Of a stretch of DNA of 37,973 nucleotides, positions 1 through 8,626 are shown in pieces. Location of the stretch: positions 1 to 37,973 of the forward strand of contig JABAYY010000081.1 in the NCBI GenBank assembly GCA_018608765.1, written 5' to 3'. How positions within the stretch are numbered: position 1 is the first letter of the stretch; each line of letters starts with the position of its first letter. Origin of the DNA: Flavobacteriaceae bacterium. GTDB taxonomy: Bacteria; Bacteroidota; Bacteroidia; Flavobacteriales; Flavobacteriaceae. The notes under the pieces are model-generated. The model saw only the letters and a program-made list of their open reading frames with translations, did no database searches and was not told the DNA's origin. Position numbers and translations under genes: made by a program.

Positions 1-592
1 TTAATATCATTTTCGCTAAATCTCCTGCATAGGTTGGAGTTCCTATTTGATCTGACACTACGTTAATTTCATCGCGCGTTTCGGCCAATCTTAGCATCGT
101 TTTCATAAAATTAGTCCCATGCTCAGAATATAACCATGATGTTCTGATAATAAAATGTTTTTTTAATGTTTTCTGGATCTCAACTTCTCCTTTCAGTTTA
201 GAAGCTCCATACACGCTTATTGGATTAGGAGTATCTGTTTCAGTGTAAGGCTCACTCCTATTTCCATCAAACACAAAATCAGTCGAAACATGAATTAGAA
301 TAGTATCCTGAGCGTTACAAACAAGCGCTAAATTTTTTGAGCCTTGTGCGTTTATTTCAAATGCTTTCTCAACTTCTGTTTCTGCCTTATCAACTGCTGT
401 ATAAGCTGCACAATTGATACAGTAATCAATTTTTGGGTGGGTTTTAAAAAACTCCTCTACGTCGTTCAAGTTACGAATATCTAGCTCTTGATAGTCCGTA
501 TAAATAAAATGTAATCCCTTATGCTGCTTAGCACGATCTTTAATACAACTTGCCAATTGCCCGTTACTTCCAGTTACCAATACATTGATCAT
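1..592 (-). CDS. rfbD: dTDP-4-dehydrorhamnose reductase, 3' part cut by window edge
   Basis: This enzyme reduces dTDP-4-dehydro-L-rhamnose to dTDP-L-rhamnose, the last step of the rhamnose donor pathway in the cytoplasm. About 197 N-terminal residues are visible of a usual length near 285-300. The frame is open to the left edge without a stop. An N-terminal Rossmann nucleotide-binding motif (TGSNGQLAS, residues 7-15), the HVSTDFVFDG segment (101-110) and the SDR catalytic pair Y128 and K132 in YGASK identify the family. The start ATG overlaps the rfbC stop in an ATGA arrangement, so the two are translationally coupled. It is the last visible gene of the rhamnose operon. The call is firm; only the C-terminus is unseen. 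Confidence 0.95.
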   Translation of the reverse strand, partial: MINVLVTGSNGQLASCIKDRAKQHKGLHFIYTDYQELDIRNLNDVEEFFKTHPKIDYCINCAAYTAVDKAETEVEKAFEINAQGSKNLALVCNAQDTILIHVSTDFVFDGNRSEPYTETDTPNPISVYGASKLKGEVEIQKTLKKHFIIRTSWLYSEHGTNFMKTMLRLAETRDEINVVSDQIGTPTYAGDLAKMIL

Positions 593-1134
593 AGCTCTAT
601 GTTTGAAAGTGTTGGTAATACTAAGTCTTTTTCAGAAATAATAAATTCATTAGACGGCAGCCTCCAGTCAATTCCTAGAGAAGGGTCGTCATATCGAAGC
701 CCTTGCTCCGAAGCTTTATTGTAAAAATTATCGCATTTATAAGAAAAAATAGCGGTGTCGCTAAGCACTATAAACCCGTGTGCGAACCCTCTTGGTACAA
801 AAAGTTGTTTTTTGTTGTCTTCGGATAACTCAATTGAAAAATGCTCACCAAACGTGGGCGAGTTTTTTCTCATATCTACAACTACATCTAAGACCTTTCC
901 TTTAATAACCCTTACAAGTTTAGCCTGTGCATAATCGCCTGTTTGAAAGTGTAGCCCCCTTAGAACACCTTTAGAAGAAAACGATTCGTTGTCTTGAACA
1001 AAATCAATATCCTTTCCAATTAATTCATTAAACTTATTTTGATTGAAACATTCAAAAAAATACCCTCTTGTGTCTTTTAAGACGTTGGGCTCTATAAAAA
1101 AGCAACCTTTAAGTTTTGTTTCTGTGGCTTTCAT
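589..1134 (-). CDS. rfbC: dTDP-4-dehydrorhamnose 3,5-epimerase
   Basis: This cupin-fold epimerase converts dTDP-4-dehydro-6-deoxy-glucose to dTDP-4-dehydro-rhamnose in the dTDP-rhamnose pathway. The 181-residue length matches the family. Family landmarks are GVLRGLHFQ (around residues 56-64, with catalytic H62), LFVPRGFAHGF (111-121), Y132 in SYKCD, and D170 near the C-terminus, which lines up with the catalytic Asp of known RmlC enzymes. The gene starts one base inside the rfbA stop (TAATG) and ends in an ATGA overlap with rfbD. Gene order and coupling suggest stoichiometric production of the rhamnose enzymes. Confidence 0.96.
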   Translation of the reverse strand: MKATETKLKGCFFIEPNVLKDTRGYFFECFNQNKFNELIGKDIDFVQDNESFSSKGVLRGLHFQTGDYAQAKLVRVIKGKVLDVVVDMRKNSPTFGEHFSIELSEDNKKQLFVPRGFAHGFIVLSDTAIFSYKCDNFYNKASEQGLRYDDPSLGIDWRLPSNEFIISEKDLVLPTLSNIEL

Positions 1135-2000
1135 TATTTTTTATTCAGTAGTTCCATTAAATTTTTACTGTACCCGCTTTTTAATAAAGGCTCTGCTAAT
1201 CTTTTTAATTGGGCTTCATCTATATACCCCATTTCGAATGCAACTCCTTCAATAGCGCCTACTTTTAATCCTTGTCTTTGCTCAATGACCTCTACGAACT
1301 GAGAGGCCTGCATTAACGACTGAAATGTCCCTGTATCTAACCACGCTGTTCCTCTGTCTAAAATACTGACACTAAGTTTGCCTTGCTTAAGATATGCTTT
1401 ATTTACGTCTGTTATTTCTAACTCGCCTCGGTGACTGGGTTTAATGTTTTTTGCAATATCAACGACGGTATTGTCATAGAAATATATCCCAGGAACGGCA
1501 TAGTTCGATTTTGGATGTTCTGGTTTCTCTTCAATAGAGACCGCTTTTCCTTCTTTATTAAACTCAACAACTCCGTAGCGTTCTGGGTCATTAACTCTAT
1601 AGGCATAAATAATTCCGCCTTCAGGGTCATTGTTTGCTTGTAAAAGTTTTTCTAAACCCGTACCATAAAAAATATTGTCTCCTAAAATAAGCGCCACTTT
1701 ATCATTCCCAATAAACGCTTCACCAATTAAAAAAGCCTCTGCCAATCCATTTGGGTGTTCCTGCTCCGCATATTCAAAAGAACATCCGTATTTTTTACCA
1801 TCCCCTAGTAGCTTTTGAAATAATGGTAAATCTTTTGGAGTTGAAATAATCAACACCTCGTTTATGCCCGCATACATCAGTGTTGACAACGGATAGTAAA
1901 TCATAGGCTTATCATAAATAGGCATCAACTGCTTACTTACAGAAAGTGTTAAGGGGTGAAGTCGTGTTCCAGATCCACCAGCGAGAATGATTCCTTTCAT
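1134..2000 (-). CDS. rfbA: Glucose-1-phosphate thymidylyltransferase
   Basis: This enzyme makes dTDP-glucose from dTTP and glucose-1-phosphate, the first step of dTDP-L-rhamnose synthesis. The 288 residues agree with RmlA (about 290). The N-terminal nucleotidyltransferase signature GGSGTRLHP (residues 8-16) and the downstream [11 protein letters not shown] and LGDNIFYG segments are clear. It is followed by rfbC with a one-base overlap. Upstream, an 87-base gap separates it from rfbB; a tiny open frame there ends in an ATGA overlap with this start codon. Identification is secure. Confidence 0.97.
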   Translation of the reverse strand: MKGIILAGGSGTRLHPLTLSVSKQLMPIYDKPMIYYPLSTLMYAGINEVLIISTPKDLPLFQKLLGDGKKYGCSFEYAEQEHPNGLAEAFLIGEAFIGNDKVALILGDNIFYGTGLEKLLQANNDPEGGIIYAYRVNDPERYGVVEFNKEGKAVSIEEKPEHPKSNYAVPGIYFYDNTVVDIAKNIKPSHRGELEITDVNKAYLKQGKLSVSILDRGTAWLDTGTFQSLMQASQFVEVIEQRQGLKVGAIEGVAFEMGYIDEAQLKRLAEPLLKSGYSKNLMELLNKK

Positions 2001-2080
2001 GTGTCTATATCTATTATTTTTAAAAAGGTCACATGCTGTTCGCTAATAGTCATTTTCTTGGGTAATATTGATTTTAGCAT
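1997..2080 (-). CDS. Possible 27-residue peptide between rfbB and rfbA
   Basis: A short frame starts at the ATG at 2080 and ends in TGA at 1997-1999, overlapping the rfbA start as ATGA. The product ([10 protein letters not shown]..., ending IIDIDT) has no family I recognise. Its stop-start coupling to rfbA suggests a small leader that passes ribosomes to rfbA, or a remnant of a lost gene; the frame extends upstream without an ATG to near the rfbB stop. It may equally be chance in an 87-base gap. There is no supporting motif. Confidence 0.2.
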   Translation of the reverse strand: MLKSILPKKMTISEQHVTFLKIIDIDT

Positions 2081-2087
2081 GCTCGTT

Positions 2088-3140
2088 TCATTTAACTTTA
2101 TTGTATTGTTTATTGTAATAGGACTGATAAGCTCCAGAAGTAACATTCTTAAGCCATGTATTATTATTTAAATACCAATCAATGGTGATGGCTAAACCCT
2201 CTTCAAAAGTAACGGACGGCTTCCAACCCAATTCTTTATTTATTTTTGAGGCATCAATTGCGTAACGTAGGTCATGCCCTGGACGGTCTTTAACAAATGT
2301 TATGAGATTTTCTGAATCTCCCTGAGGTCGACCAAGCTTCACGTCCATTTGTTTACATAACTCCTTGATTAGGTCGATGTTTTTCCATTCATTGAAACCT
2401 CCAATGTTATAAGTTTCTTTGTTTTTTCCTTTATGAAACACCAAATTAATCGCCTCTGCATGGTCTTTTACGTACAGCCAATCTCTTGTATATTCTCCAT
2501 TTCCATAAACTGGAAGGGGGGCTCTGTTTATAATATTATTAATAAATAACGGGATTAACTTTTCTGGAAATTGATTCTGCCCGTAATTGTTTGAGCAGTT
2601 AGAAATTACATACGGCAATCCGTACGTTTCACCATAAGCCCTTACTATGTGGTCAGAACTTGCTTTTGAGGCAGAATAAGGTGAGTTTGGGTCATATGGA
2701 GTGGTCTCCGTGAACAACCCTGTTTGCCCTAAGGTGCCATAGACCTCATCCGTACTTACGTGATAAAATAATTTGTCTTGAAAGTCATTTTCCCACGTCT
2801 TTTTAAAGGCGTTTAATAGAATCGTGGTACCAACAATATTTGTTTTAACAAAGGCTAAGGGATCTTTTATCGACCGATCAACATGAGACTCTGCTGCTAA
2901 ATGGATGACACTCTCAAATTGGTGTTGTTCGAACAGCTTATTGATGAACTCTTCGTCGGTTATATCGCCTTTTATGAAGATATAATTTGGCTTAGACTCA
3001 ATTTTTTTTAAGTTCTCTAAGTTACCCGCATAGGTCAGGGCGTCTAAATTAAAAACAGTGTGTTGGGGGTAGTTTTCAACAAATAAGCTTAGGACATGGG
3101 ACCCTATAAAACCAGCTCCTCCTGTAATTAAGACTTTCAT
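2088..3140 (-). CDS. rfbB: dTDP-glucose 4,6-dehydratase
   Basis: This extended SDR enzyme converts dTDP-glucose to dTDP-4-keto-6-deoxyglucose, step two of the dTDP-rhamnose pathway. It shows the NAD-binding motif TGGAGFIGS (residues 6-14), the catalytic T130-D131-E132 in HVSTDEVYG, and Y155xxxK159 in YSASK. The length of 350 is typical. Its start overlaps the stop of the upstream Wzz-like gene as ATGA. All four rhamnose genes (B, A, C, D) are present in this order, so the pathway is complete in this locus, apart from the cut end of rfbD. Confidence 0.97.
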   Translation of the reverse strand: MKVLITGGAGFIGSHVLSLFVENYPQHTVFNLDALTYAGNLENLKKIESKPNYIFIKGDITDEEFINKLFEQHQFESVIHLAAESHVDRSIKDPLAFVKTNIVGTTILLNAFKKTWENDFQDKLFYHVSTDEVYGTLGQTGLFTETTPYDPNSPYSASKASSDHIVRAYGETYGLPYVISNCSNNYGQNQFPEKLIPLFINNIINRAPLPVYGNGEYTRDWLYVKDHAEAINLVFHKGKNKETYNIGGFNEWKNIDLIKELCKQMDVKLGRPQGDSENLITFVKDRPGHDLRYAIDASKINKELGWKPSVTFEEGLAITIDWYLNNNTWLKNVTSGAYQSYYNKQYNKVK

Positions 3141-4219
3141 ACACTCATTTTAAACTTTTCTATAAATTTTAAAAATTCTATCCCAAACAAAATGGCAAGG
3201 GCTACTAAAAACGCTAAAACGCCAAGAAATAAGGTCATACTCATTTCTATTCCTAAAAATGTTATTGTAGTGCTCGCAAACCCTGAGTCCTGCTTGTTCG
3301 AAATCATTTCAATGATATATTGCTTGTCTAATAGTTCTCTTTCTATTTCTACCAATTGACTTCTCAATTCTAAATCACTTTGATATAAATCAAATTCTTT
3401 AGTTTTTTCTACTTCGCTAGACCCTTCAAAAGTAATTCCAATTTCGGAAGTTTTAGCACTTTGGTCCGCATCTATCCCTTGTTCCAAAACTTTCTTATAA
3501 GTGTCCTGAAGGGACTCTGATTTAACTAGGGCAAGCTCCAGCGCTTCTTTGGTTTGGGTAAGCTCCACAATGTCTTTACGCTGCTCATTAAGGAAAAACG
3601 GATTTAAATTAATCGACTCAACAATGTTTTCAAAAACGGATTTGAAACTGTTTCGTTCTGAAGACTCAATTCTAATTTGCTGATATTTATGAGTATAATC
3701 TTCGTTGTTTTTTAAGAAATCTTCATATTCAATTTTGGTCGCTGCCAAAGAGTCTAATTGCTTGACATACTTATTAAACGCTACGAGTTTGTTGTTTTCA
3801 CTAACAACAGGTTTCACGTCAAATGCTAAAATAGACTTCGTTTTCTCGACATCTAAATTTAAAACTGTTCCTAGTATTTGATAATCTCCTTGTCTTAATA
3901 AGTCATTATAATAGCCCACCGAGTTGTAGAGGTTCTCACCCGTTGGATAGTTTTGCACCACCGTCACGGAGGATTCATACTTAGGGGTTGCCGTTTTTTT
4001 GCTAAAAGCACCAATTGCAAGCCCCGAAATCGTTGCCAATGCAAGAATAATGATTCGTTTCTTCACAAGAAAAATGACCCATATAAAAGCTAAAAAAAGA
4101 TTCTTGAAAATTCTAAGAATAAAATTAAAAAACCGCTCAAAAATATTTCCGATAAGCTTAAAAAGCTGTCCTAAATCAACTTCTTCAGAATTGTTGGGGG
4201 TGTTAGAATTAGTGCTCAT
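3137..4219 (-). CDS. Wzz/GumC-like polysaccharide chain-length determinant
   Basis: A 360-residue inner-membrane protein with Wzz-type architecture: a cytoplasmic N-terminus, a hydrophobic stretch at about 30-52 followed by a membrane segment at about 54-72, a long charged, coiled-coil-prone periplasmic region, and a C-terminal membrane helix at about 328-350. Wzz proteins set the chain length of surface polysaccharide made by Wzy-type systems. No Walker motif or tyrosine-kinase domain follows, so it is not a BY-kinase fusion. It sits 9 bases after the DUF6909-like gene and overlaps rfbB by 4, which fits a polysaccharide role. The sequence is divergent, so the subfamily is uncertain. Confidence 0.8.
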   Translation of the reverse strand: MSTNSNTPNNSEEVDLGQLFKLIGNIFERFFNFILRIFKNLFLAFIWVIFLVKKRIIILALATISGLAIGAFSKKTATPKYESSVTVVQNYPTGENLYNSVGYYNDLLRQGDYQILGTVLNLDVEKTKSILAFDVKPVVSENNKLVAFNKYVKQLDSLAATKIEYEDFLKNNEDYTHKYQQIRIESSERNSFKSVFENIVESINLNPFFLNEQRKDIVELTQTKEALELALVKSESLQDTYKKVLEQGIDADQSAKTSEIGITFEGSSEVEKTKEFDLYQSDLELRSQLVEIERELLDKQYIIEMISNKQDSGFASTTITFLGIEMSMTLFLGVLAFLVALAILFGIEFLKFIEKFKMSV

Positions 4220-4228
4220 AATGTATTA

Positions 4229-5914
4229 TTAATTAAATATCTGATGTAAAATTTGTTTCGTAATTAAATAAGTTGGTTTTACGCCACTTGAACCGAGTCC
4301 TCCCGACGCTAAAGTACTGCCTGTTTCTAGAGGATTATCACTTGCATAGTAAGCATATCGAACCTTAACACTGGGGTTGATACTGCGACGAACCTTTGAG
4401 GCCGCTTGTATTGCTTTTTGATAATGAGCGCCTTCCATCTCCAGACCAATAACATTCCATGTAGAATCATGGAAAAACTTTAAAAGGTCCTTGTTTTGAA
4501 GCGAAGTGCCCAAAACAGTTACCATTGTGCCTTCACAAACTTTCAAGTCTTTCGTGTCAAAATCCTTAAGTGTTAACTCGTTTTTAAAAGGGTAATTATC
4601 GGCGGTTCCTTCAAAAATATGTGCCGACGGAATCATGATATCCCCTTTAGAGCCTTCTAAAATACCTGCTTTCCCCATTATAGAAATAGAATCCACATTA
4701 AGGTGGATGTTTTTTTCTGTTGTTTTAAACGGCTTTAATAGTTCGTCAATCGTTTCGTAAGCTTGCTCGCCGAAAGCATAGTCCATAACAATAATTACGG
4801 GAGCTTCATTTGATGTCTCAAACTCAAACTCTGTGTTAGAAAAATCAATCTTAGAGGAGTCAAAAATTTGAACATCTATATTGGTTCCAGACTTGTCTTC
4901 TATAAAAATCATGCCTTCTTGCAACGCGACTTGTTTAGTTTTATTGCGAAGTAGCTTGTTTTCCTCTTTACTCAATAATTCATATACCGTAAAAATATCC
5001 TGCTTGGCACACAAATCTTTAAGAGCTTTAGGCGCATGAATAGTGTTCATCACACTGTGTAAATTGGCGGAAATAATGTGAATTGGGCGATTAATTAATT
5101 GATGCTTCTGGAGCGTCTCTTTTATTGTATTTGCCCAAACTTCTCCGTGAATATGGTGCCCCAATCGTTCTCTTAAAACAGGGCTAAAGTTGATGGTTCG
5201 TTTTGAATTGTCTATAATTTCTTCAATCGCACGCTTACCTAACCAATAAATAAGATGCAAGAAGTGATCTGGTTGTTTTGGCGTTGAAAACTGGTCATAA
5301 ACCTCTAAAATTTCTTCGAAAGTTCTGCCCAGAATATTTCCTGTATGTGTGATCGCTAATTCGCGTTCTTTTTGATTTAGCTTTTTCTTAGAAAGTACAG
5401 CAGACTCCAGCTTAACCCAATCTCTAGTAGTCGTTCCTTTGTCGTCAATAACGACACGTTTTGCAATTTTGTGTGACTCAATAAACATAAATGTCAAATG
5501 GGTCAAAATATCATAAATCTCTGAACGTCCTCTAGTGATTTCAATATTCATTTGCTCAAAATCAATTCGATAACAATTGCGACGGCGTTTGGAAGGTACG
5601 ATTACTTCAAAATGAGAGTTTCCAAAACCTTCAGCACTCGTTAAGTTTATCAGAATACACTCTTCGATGCCTACTGGCAATCGATCCACCACATAAAGCA
5701 AGCCTTCTAGTTCTGTTTTGTCCCCGCCAATAGAACCGTAGATTTCGGGACGTAATTGGAGCAATGCTTGACGTAAGGTTTCCCCTGAAACACCCATTGG
5801 TTTATAAAACCCTCGATTAAATAAATGACGCATGGTCAAATACATACGCTCTATTGCGTGAGAACTTTCTTGGGCTCGGGTACGATTGATATTTTTTATT
5901 TGAGGTTTTTGCAT
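4229..5914 (-). CDS. DUF6909-like protein with nucleoside-phosphorylase-like C-terminus
   Basis: A 561-residue soluble protein without signal peptide or membrane segment. I believe it matches the Bacteroidota family DUF6909, of unknown function, but I cannot check this here. The N-terminal half is not recognisable. The C-terminal part resembles the nucleoside phosphorylase / AMP nucleosidase fold. A GDIMIPSAHIFEG stretch recalls the family's GDxVIxxxA segment. GLEMEGAHY (E492-M493-E494) matches the EME motif that binds ribose. YYASDNPLE (D526) matches the S-D-x-P segment carrying the catalytic Asp in AMP nucleosidases. A perfect TAnnTTTG element lies just upstream. It follows GH3 by 18 bases and precedes the Wzz-like gene by 9. 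Function is inferred, not established. Confidence 0.65.
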   Translation of the reverse strand: MQKPQIKNINRTRAQESSHAIERMYLTMRHLFNRGFYKPMGVSGETLRQALLQLRPEIYGSIGGDKTELEGLLYVVDRLPVGIEECILINLTSAEGFGNSHFEVIVPSKRRRNCYRIDFEQMNIEITRGRSEIYDILTHLTFMFIESHKIAKRVVIDDKGTTTRDWVKLESAVLSKKKLNQKERELAITHTGNILGRTFEEILEVYDQFSTPKQPDHFLHLIYWLGKRAIEEIIDNSKRTINFSPVLRERLGHHIHGEVWANTIKETLQKHQLINRPIHIISANLHSVMNTIHAPKALKDLCAKQDIFTVYELLSKEENKLLRNKTKQVALQEGMIFIEDKSGTNIDVQIFDSSKIDFSNTEFEFETSNEAPVIIVMDYAFGEQAYETIDELLKPFKTTEKNIHLNVDSISIMGKAGILEGSKGDIMIPSAHIFEGTADNYPFKNELTLKDFDTKDLKVCEGTMVTVLGTSLQNKDLLKFFHDSTWNVIGLEMEGAHYQKAIQAASKVRRSINPSVKVRYAYYASDNPLETGSTLASGGLGSSGVKPTYLITKQILHQIFN

Positions 5915-5922
5915 AAGTACTA

Positions 5923-5930
5923 CAAATATA
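5923..5930 (-). promoter_or_regulatory. -7 element TATATTTG before the DUF6909-like gene
   Basis: A perfect match to the Bacteroidota TAnnTTTG -7 element lies on the minus strand between the GH3 stop and the start at 5914, with only 8 bases between element and ATG. No TTG is seen at the expected -33 distance. It would give an internal promoter for the polysaccharide part of the operon. Confidence 0.45.
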
Positions 5931-5932
5931 CA

Positions 5933-7435
5933 TTAATTAGTCTGAATATTTTTAGTCAAAACATCTGCGATTTTTCGATCGTTAGATAATCGAGGTGTTT
6001 TATTCTGTCCTCCCAACTTGCCAATAGTTTTCATATAAGCCTGAAAGCCCCCTTTTTGAACCTGTGTAATTTTTAATGGTTGCAGGACTTTTCCTTGTAT
6101 CAAATCCAAATAATAACTATTTTGGAGTTGAAGTGCAGTGTCGATTTGAGCTGCAAACGCTTCAATATCAGATGGAGAATTTTCAAATTCAATAAACCAT
6201 TCATGATAGGGCAATCCTTGTGAAGGTGCTATTTGAGGTGCAACCGTAAATTCACTGACACTTAATTCTGTTGATTTTAAGGCACTTAAAAGGGCGTGCT
6301 CAACTTCTTTTGCTATGACATGTTCACCAAAAGCGGAAATAAAGTGTTTGATACGACCGCTGACAATCACCCTGAAAGGAGCTAGCGATGTAAACTGTAT
6401 CGTATCCCCAATATTATAAGCCCAAAGTCCCGCGTTCGTTGAGATAATAATAACATAGTTTACCCCTATTTTAACATCTTTTAGAGTCAATCGAGTGGGA
6501 GAGACGTCAAAAAAAGTATCCGCAACTATAAATTCGTAAAACATCCCAGAATCTAGTTGAAGCAACATCCCTGGTTGATTCTGCTGATCTTGAAAAGCAA
6601 AAAATCCTTCACTGGCAGGGTAAAGCTCTACACTGTCTATTTTTCTTCCTATTAAACTTTCAAATTTAGAACGATAGGGTTCATAGTTCACCCCTCCAAA
6701 AATAAAAAGACTGAAGTTTTTAAATAGGTCTCCAACCTTTTGCCCTTTTTCTTCGATGAGTTTTTCAAAATACATTTGAACCCAAGATGGAATCCCTGCA
6801 ATTACAGACATATCTTCGTTCAAAGTCTCTTGAACAATCATATTCACCTTGGTTTCCCAATCCTCAATACAATTGGTTTCCAAAGAAGGTAATCGGTTTT
6901 TTTGAAGGTATTTAGGCACATAGTGTGCTACAATCCCTGACAAGCGCCCGAGTTGAATGCCGTTTTTAGTTTCTAACACTGGACTTCCTTGTAAGAAAAT
7001 CATTTTACCCGTTACAATTTTGGTGTTTCCTGTTTGATGAATATAAAGTAAAATAGCGTTTTTGGCGGCCTCAATGTGACCCGGCATACTGTCTTTTGTA
7101 ATAGGAATGTACTTAGCACCGGAAGTTGTTCCAGATGTTTTTGCAAAATATAAAGGCTTGCCTTTCCATAAAATATTTGCTTTGCCAGCAACCACTTTTT
7201 CAACATAAGGCTTCAAAGCTTCATAGTCCCTTACAGGAACATTCTTCACATAATCTTGGTGAGTCTTAATGTTATTAAAGTTGTGGTCCCTTCCAAATTG
7301 GGTCGAAGAAGCATCGGCAATCAAAGATTGAAAAACCCGTTCTTGGGTTTCAATAGGGTTTGAGGCCCACTTATTAATTTTATTATAAATTCTAGCCGCA
7401 TAAATTTTTGCAGCAAAGGCTTTAATTGATGGCAT
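5933..7435 (-). CDS. GH3 family adenylate-forming protein
   Basis: GH3 proteins activate a carboxylic acid with ATP and, in plants, join it to an amino acid (auxin- or jasmonate-amido synthetases). The acid used by bacterial members is not known. This 500-residue protein has the phosphate-binding motif FAKTSGTTSGAKYIP (about 97-111), the acyl-adenylate motif YPASEGF, and a later GDTIQF segment matching the motif-3 region. The length is at the short end of plant GH3 enzymes. It is cytosolic, with no signal peptide. It lies 11 bases after the M23 peptidase gene and 18 before the DUF6909-like gene, suggesting a shared envelope-linked unit. Family firm, substrate unknown. Confidence 0.88.
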   Translation of the reverse strand: MPSIKAFAAKIYAARIYNKINKWASNPIETQERVFQSLIADASSTQFGRDHNFNNIKTHQDYVKNVPVRDYEALKPYVEKVVAGKANILWKGKPLYFAKTSGTTSGAKYIPITKDSMPGHIEAAKNAILLYIHQTGNTKIVTGKMIFLQGSPVLETKNGIQLGRLSGIVAHYVPKYLQKNRLPSLETNCIEDWETKVNMIVQETLNEDMSVIAGIPSWVQMYFEKLIEEKGQKVGDLFKNFSLFIFGGVNYEPYRSKFESLIGRKIDSVELYPASEGFFAFQDQQNQPGMLLQLDSGMFYEFIVADTFFDVSPTRLTLKDVKIGVNYVIIISTNAGLWAYNIGDTIQFTSLAPFRVIVSGRIKHFISAFGEHVIAKEVEHALLSALKSTELSVSEFTVAPQIAPSQGLPYHEWFIEFENSPSDIEAFAAQIDTALQLQNSYYLDLIQGKVLQPLKITQVQKGGFQAYMKTIGKLGGQNKTPRLSNDRKIADVLTKNIQTN

Positions 7436-7446
7436 TTTAATCGGTT

Positions 7447-8313
7447 TTAAAAGTCAATAAAGGTCGATGGATTCAATGGGATGCCATTGTTCCAAAGTTC
7501 AAAGTGTAAATGTGGCCCTGTGCTTAACTCTCCTGAAGATCCAGAAATAGCGATGACTTCTCGTGATTTCACATATTCGCCTTGTGATTTTGTAAGCGAG
7601 GAATTATGCTTATACACAGAAATTAATTCATCACCGTGATCTATAATGATCACATAGCTCGCGTCTGAAGTCCAAGAGGCAAACAAAACACGCCCATCTG
7701 CAGTTGCTTTAACGGGTGTATTTTTTGGAATGACAACATCAACCGCGTAATGTTTTTCTTTTGTGTCAAAACCAGCGCTGATGGAGCCATTGACAGGAGG
7801 GAAGAATACAAAGTCTGTGACCGTTGTCGCAGTTTCAAATAAATTATATTTATCCTCATTACTCACTTTAGCTCTTAATATAGAATCCGCTTTTGAAGGG
7901 TTTAAATCCAAAATATCTGTGTCCGCTTGAGCAGCCTTAAAGATAGAATCTTTATTTATGACAACTGCGCTCACTTCTCCTCGCAACACTCTTTTAACAG
8001 ATGTGATATAAGCGTCATTCATATTAATCACATCGAGTAAAGAGTCGGTCTTAAAGTCCAGCTCTAATGCTTGCTTTTGAAGGGCTGTTGAAGAATAGCC
8101 GGGAATGTATTCCCGAACAGGTGTAAACGCAATAAAAACAGTGGTGATTGCTACCAATAAAATTGCAATTAGAGAGCCTAAAACAAAAACATTGAGACGT
8201 GTTAACTTGAACGCTAATCGCTCTTCAAAAGTATCTTCGTTTAATACCACTAAACGGTATTTATGAAGTAACTTTTTATGTAGTTTCTTTTTATGTGTTT
8301 TGTTTCTGGTCAT
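7447..8313 (-). CDS. M23 family (LytM-type) membrane-anchored peptidase
   Basis: A 288-residue type II membrane protein: a basic N-terminus, one membrane helix at about 43-64, a coiled linker, and a C-terminal M23 peptidase domain. Zinc-ligand motifs are KHYAVDV (His and Asp) and GPHLHFELW near the C-terminus. M23 enzymes cut peptidoglycan cross-links or act as activators if inactive; both motifs are present here, so it is probably active. It is the first gene of the leftward run into GH3, and diverges from tatA across 118 bases. The start is supported by a -7 element only 7 bases upstream. Confidence 0.9.
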   Translation of the reverse strand: MTRNKTHKKKLHKKLLHKYRLVVLNEDTFEERLAFKLTRLNVFVLGSLIAILLVAITTVFIAFTPVREYIPGYSSTALQKQALELDFKTDSLLDVINMNDAYITSVKRVLRGEVSAVVINKDSIFKAAQADTDILDLNPSKADSILRAKVSNEDKYNLFETATTVTDFVFFPPVNGSISAGFDTKEKHYAVDVVIPKNTPVKATADGRVLFASWTSDASYVIIIDHGDELISVYKHNSSLTKSQGEYVKSREVIAISGSSGELSTGPHLHFELWNNGIPLNPSTFIDF

Positions 8314-8320
8314 TACAAGA

Positions 8321-8328
8321 CAAAATTA
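8321..8328 (-). promoter_or_regulatory. -7 element TAATTTTG for the M23 peptidase operon
   Basis: A perfect TAnnTTTG on the minus strand ends 7 bases before the M23 start codon at 8313. If transcription starts the usual few bases downstream, the mRNA would have almost no leader. No good -33 TTG is visible. Confidence 0.5.
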
Positions 8329-8373
8329 ATTAAAAATTAAGCGATTCGTGTGTTTATAACGGACTAAAGTTTA

Positions 8374-8389
8374 AAATAACCCGTTATTT
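8374..8389. repeat. Palindrome AAATAACccGTTATTT in the M23/tatA divergent gap
   Basis: Seven-base perfect arms (8374-8380 and 8383-8389) around CC, placed between two divergent promoters. An outer ATAACGG at about 8357-8363 also pairs with CCGTTAT at 8381-8387. It could be an operator for a dimeric regulator shared by both genes; no regulator is known. Confidence 0.35.
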
Positions 8390-8402
8390 AAAGGATAATT
8401 AT

Positions 8403-8410
8403 TAACTTTG
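8403..8410 (+). promoter_or_regulatory. -7 element TAACTTTG for tatA
   Basis: A perfect TAnnTTTG match 21 bases upstream of the tatA ATG, giving a short leader of normal size. A convincing -33 TTG was not found. Confidence 0.5.
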
Positions 8411-8431
8411 TAATCTAAAATTTATAACATT

Positions 8432-8626
8432 ATGAACATGTATATGTTACCCTTAGCTATTGGTGCTCCACAAATCATTTTAATTGTGGTTGTTGTTCTT
8501 TTGTTGTTTGGCGGCAAAAAAATTCCTGAACTTATGAAGGGTTTAGGGGGTGGTATTAAAGAATTCAAAAAAGCCAGTCAAGACGAAACAAAAGACACTG
8601 AAAATATCGAAGATAAAAAAGACTAA
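8432..8626 (+). CDS. tatA: Twin-arginine translocase subunit TatA/TatE
   Basis: A 64-residue Tat pore subunit that exports folded proteins across the inner membrane with TatC. It has the short N-terminal membrane helix (about 11-26), the FGGKKIPEL hinge motif, the amphipathic helix [12 protein letters not shown] and a charged acidic/lysine tail, all classic TatA. There are two other ATGs within the first five codons, so the exact start is slightly uncertain. tatC is not in this window. The gene is monocistronic: own promoter upstream, strong hairpin terminator right at the stop. Confidence 0.93.
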   Translation: MNMYMLPLAIGAPQIILIVVVVLLLFGGKKIPELMKGLGGGIKEFKKASQDETKDTENIEDKKD

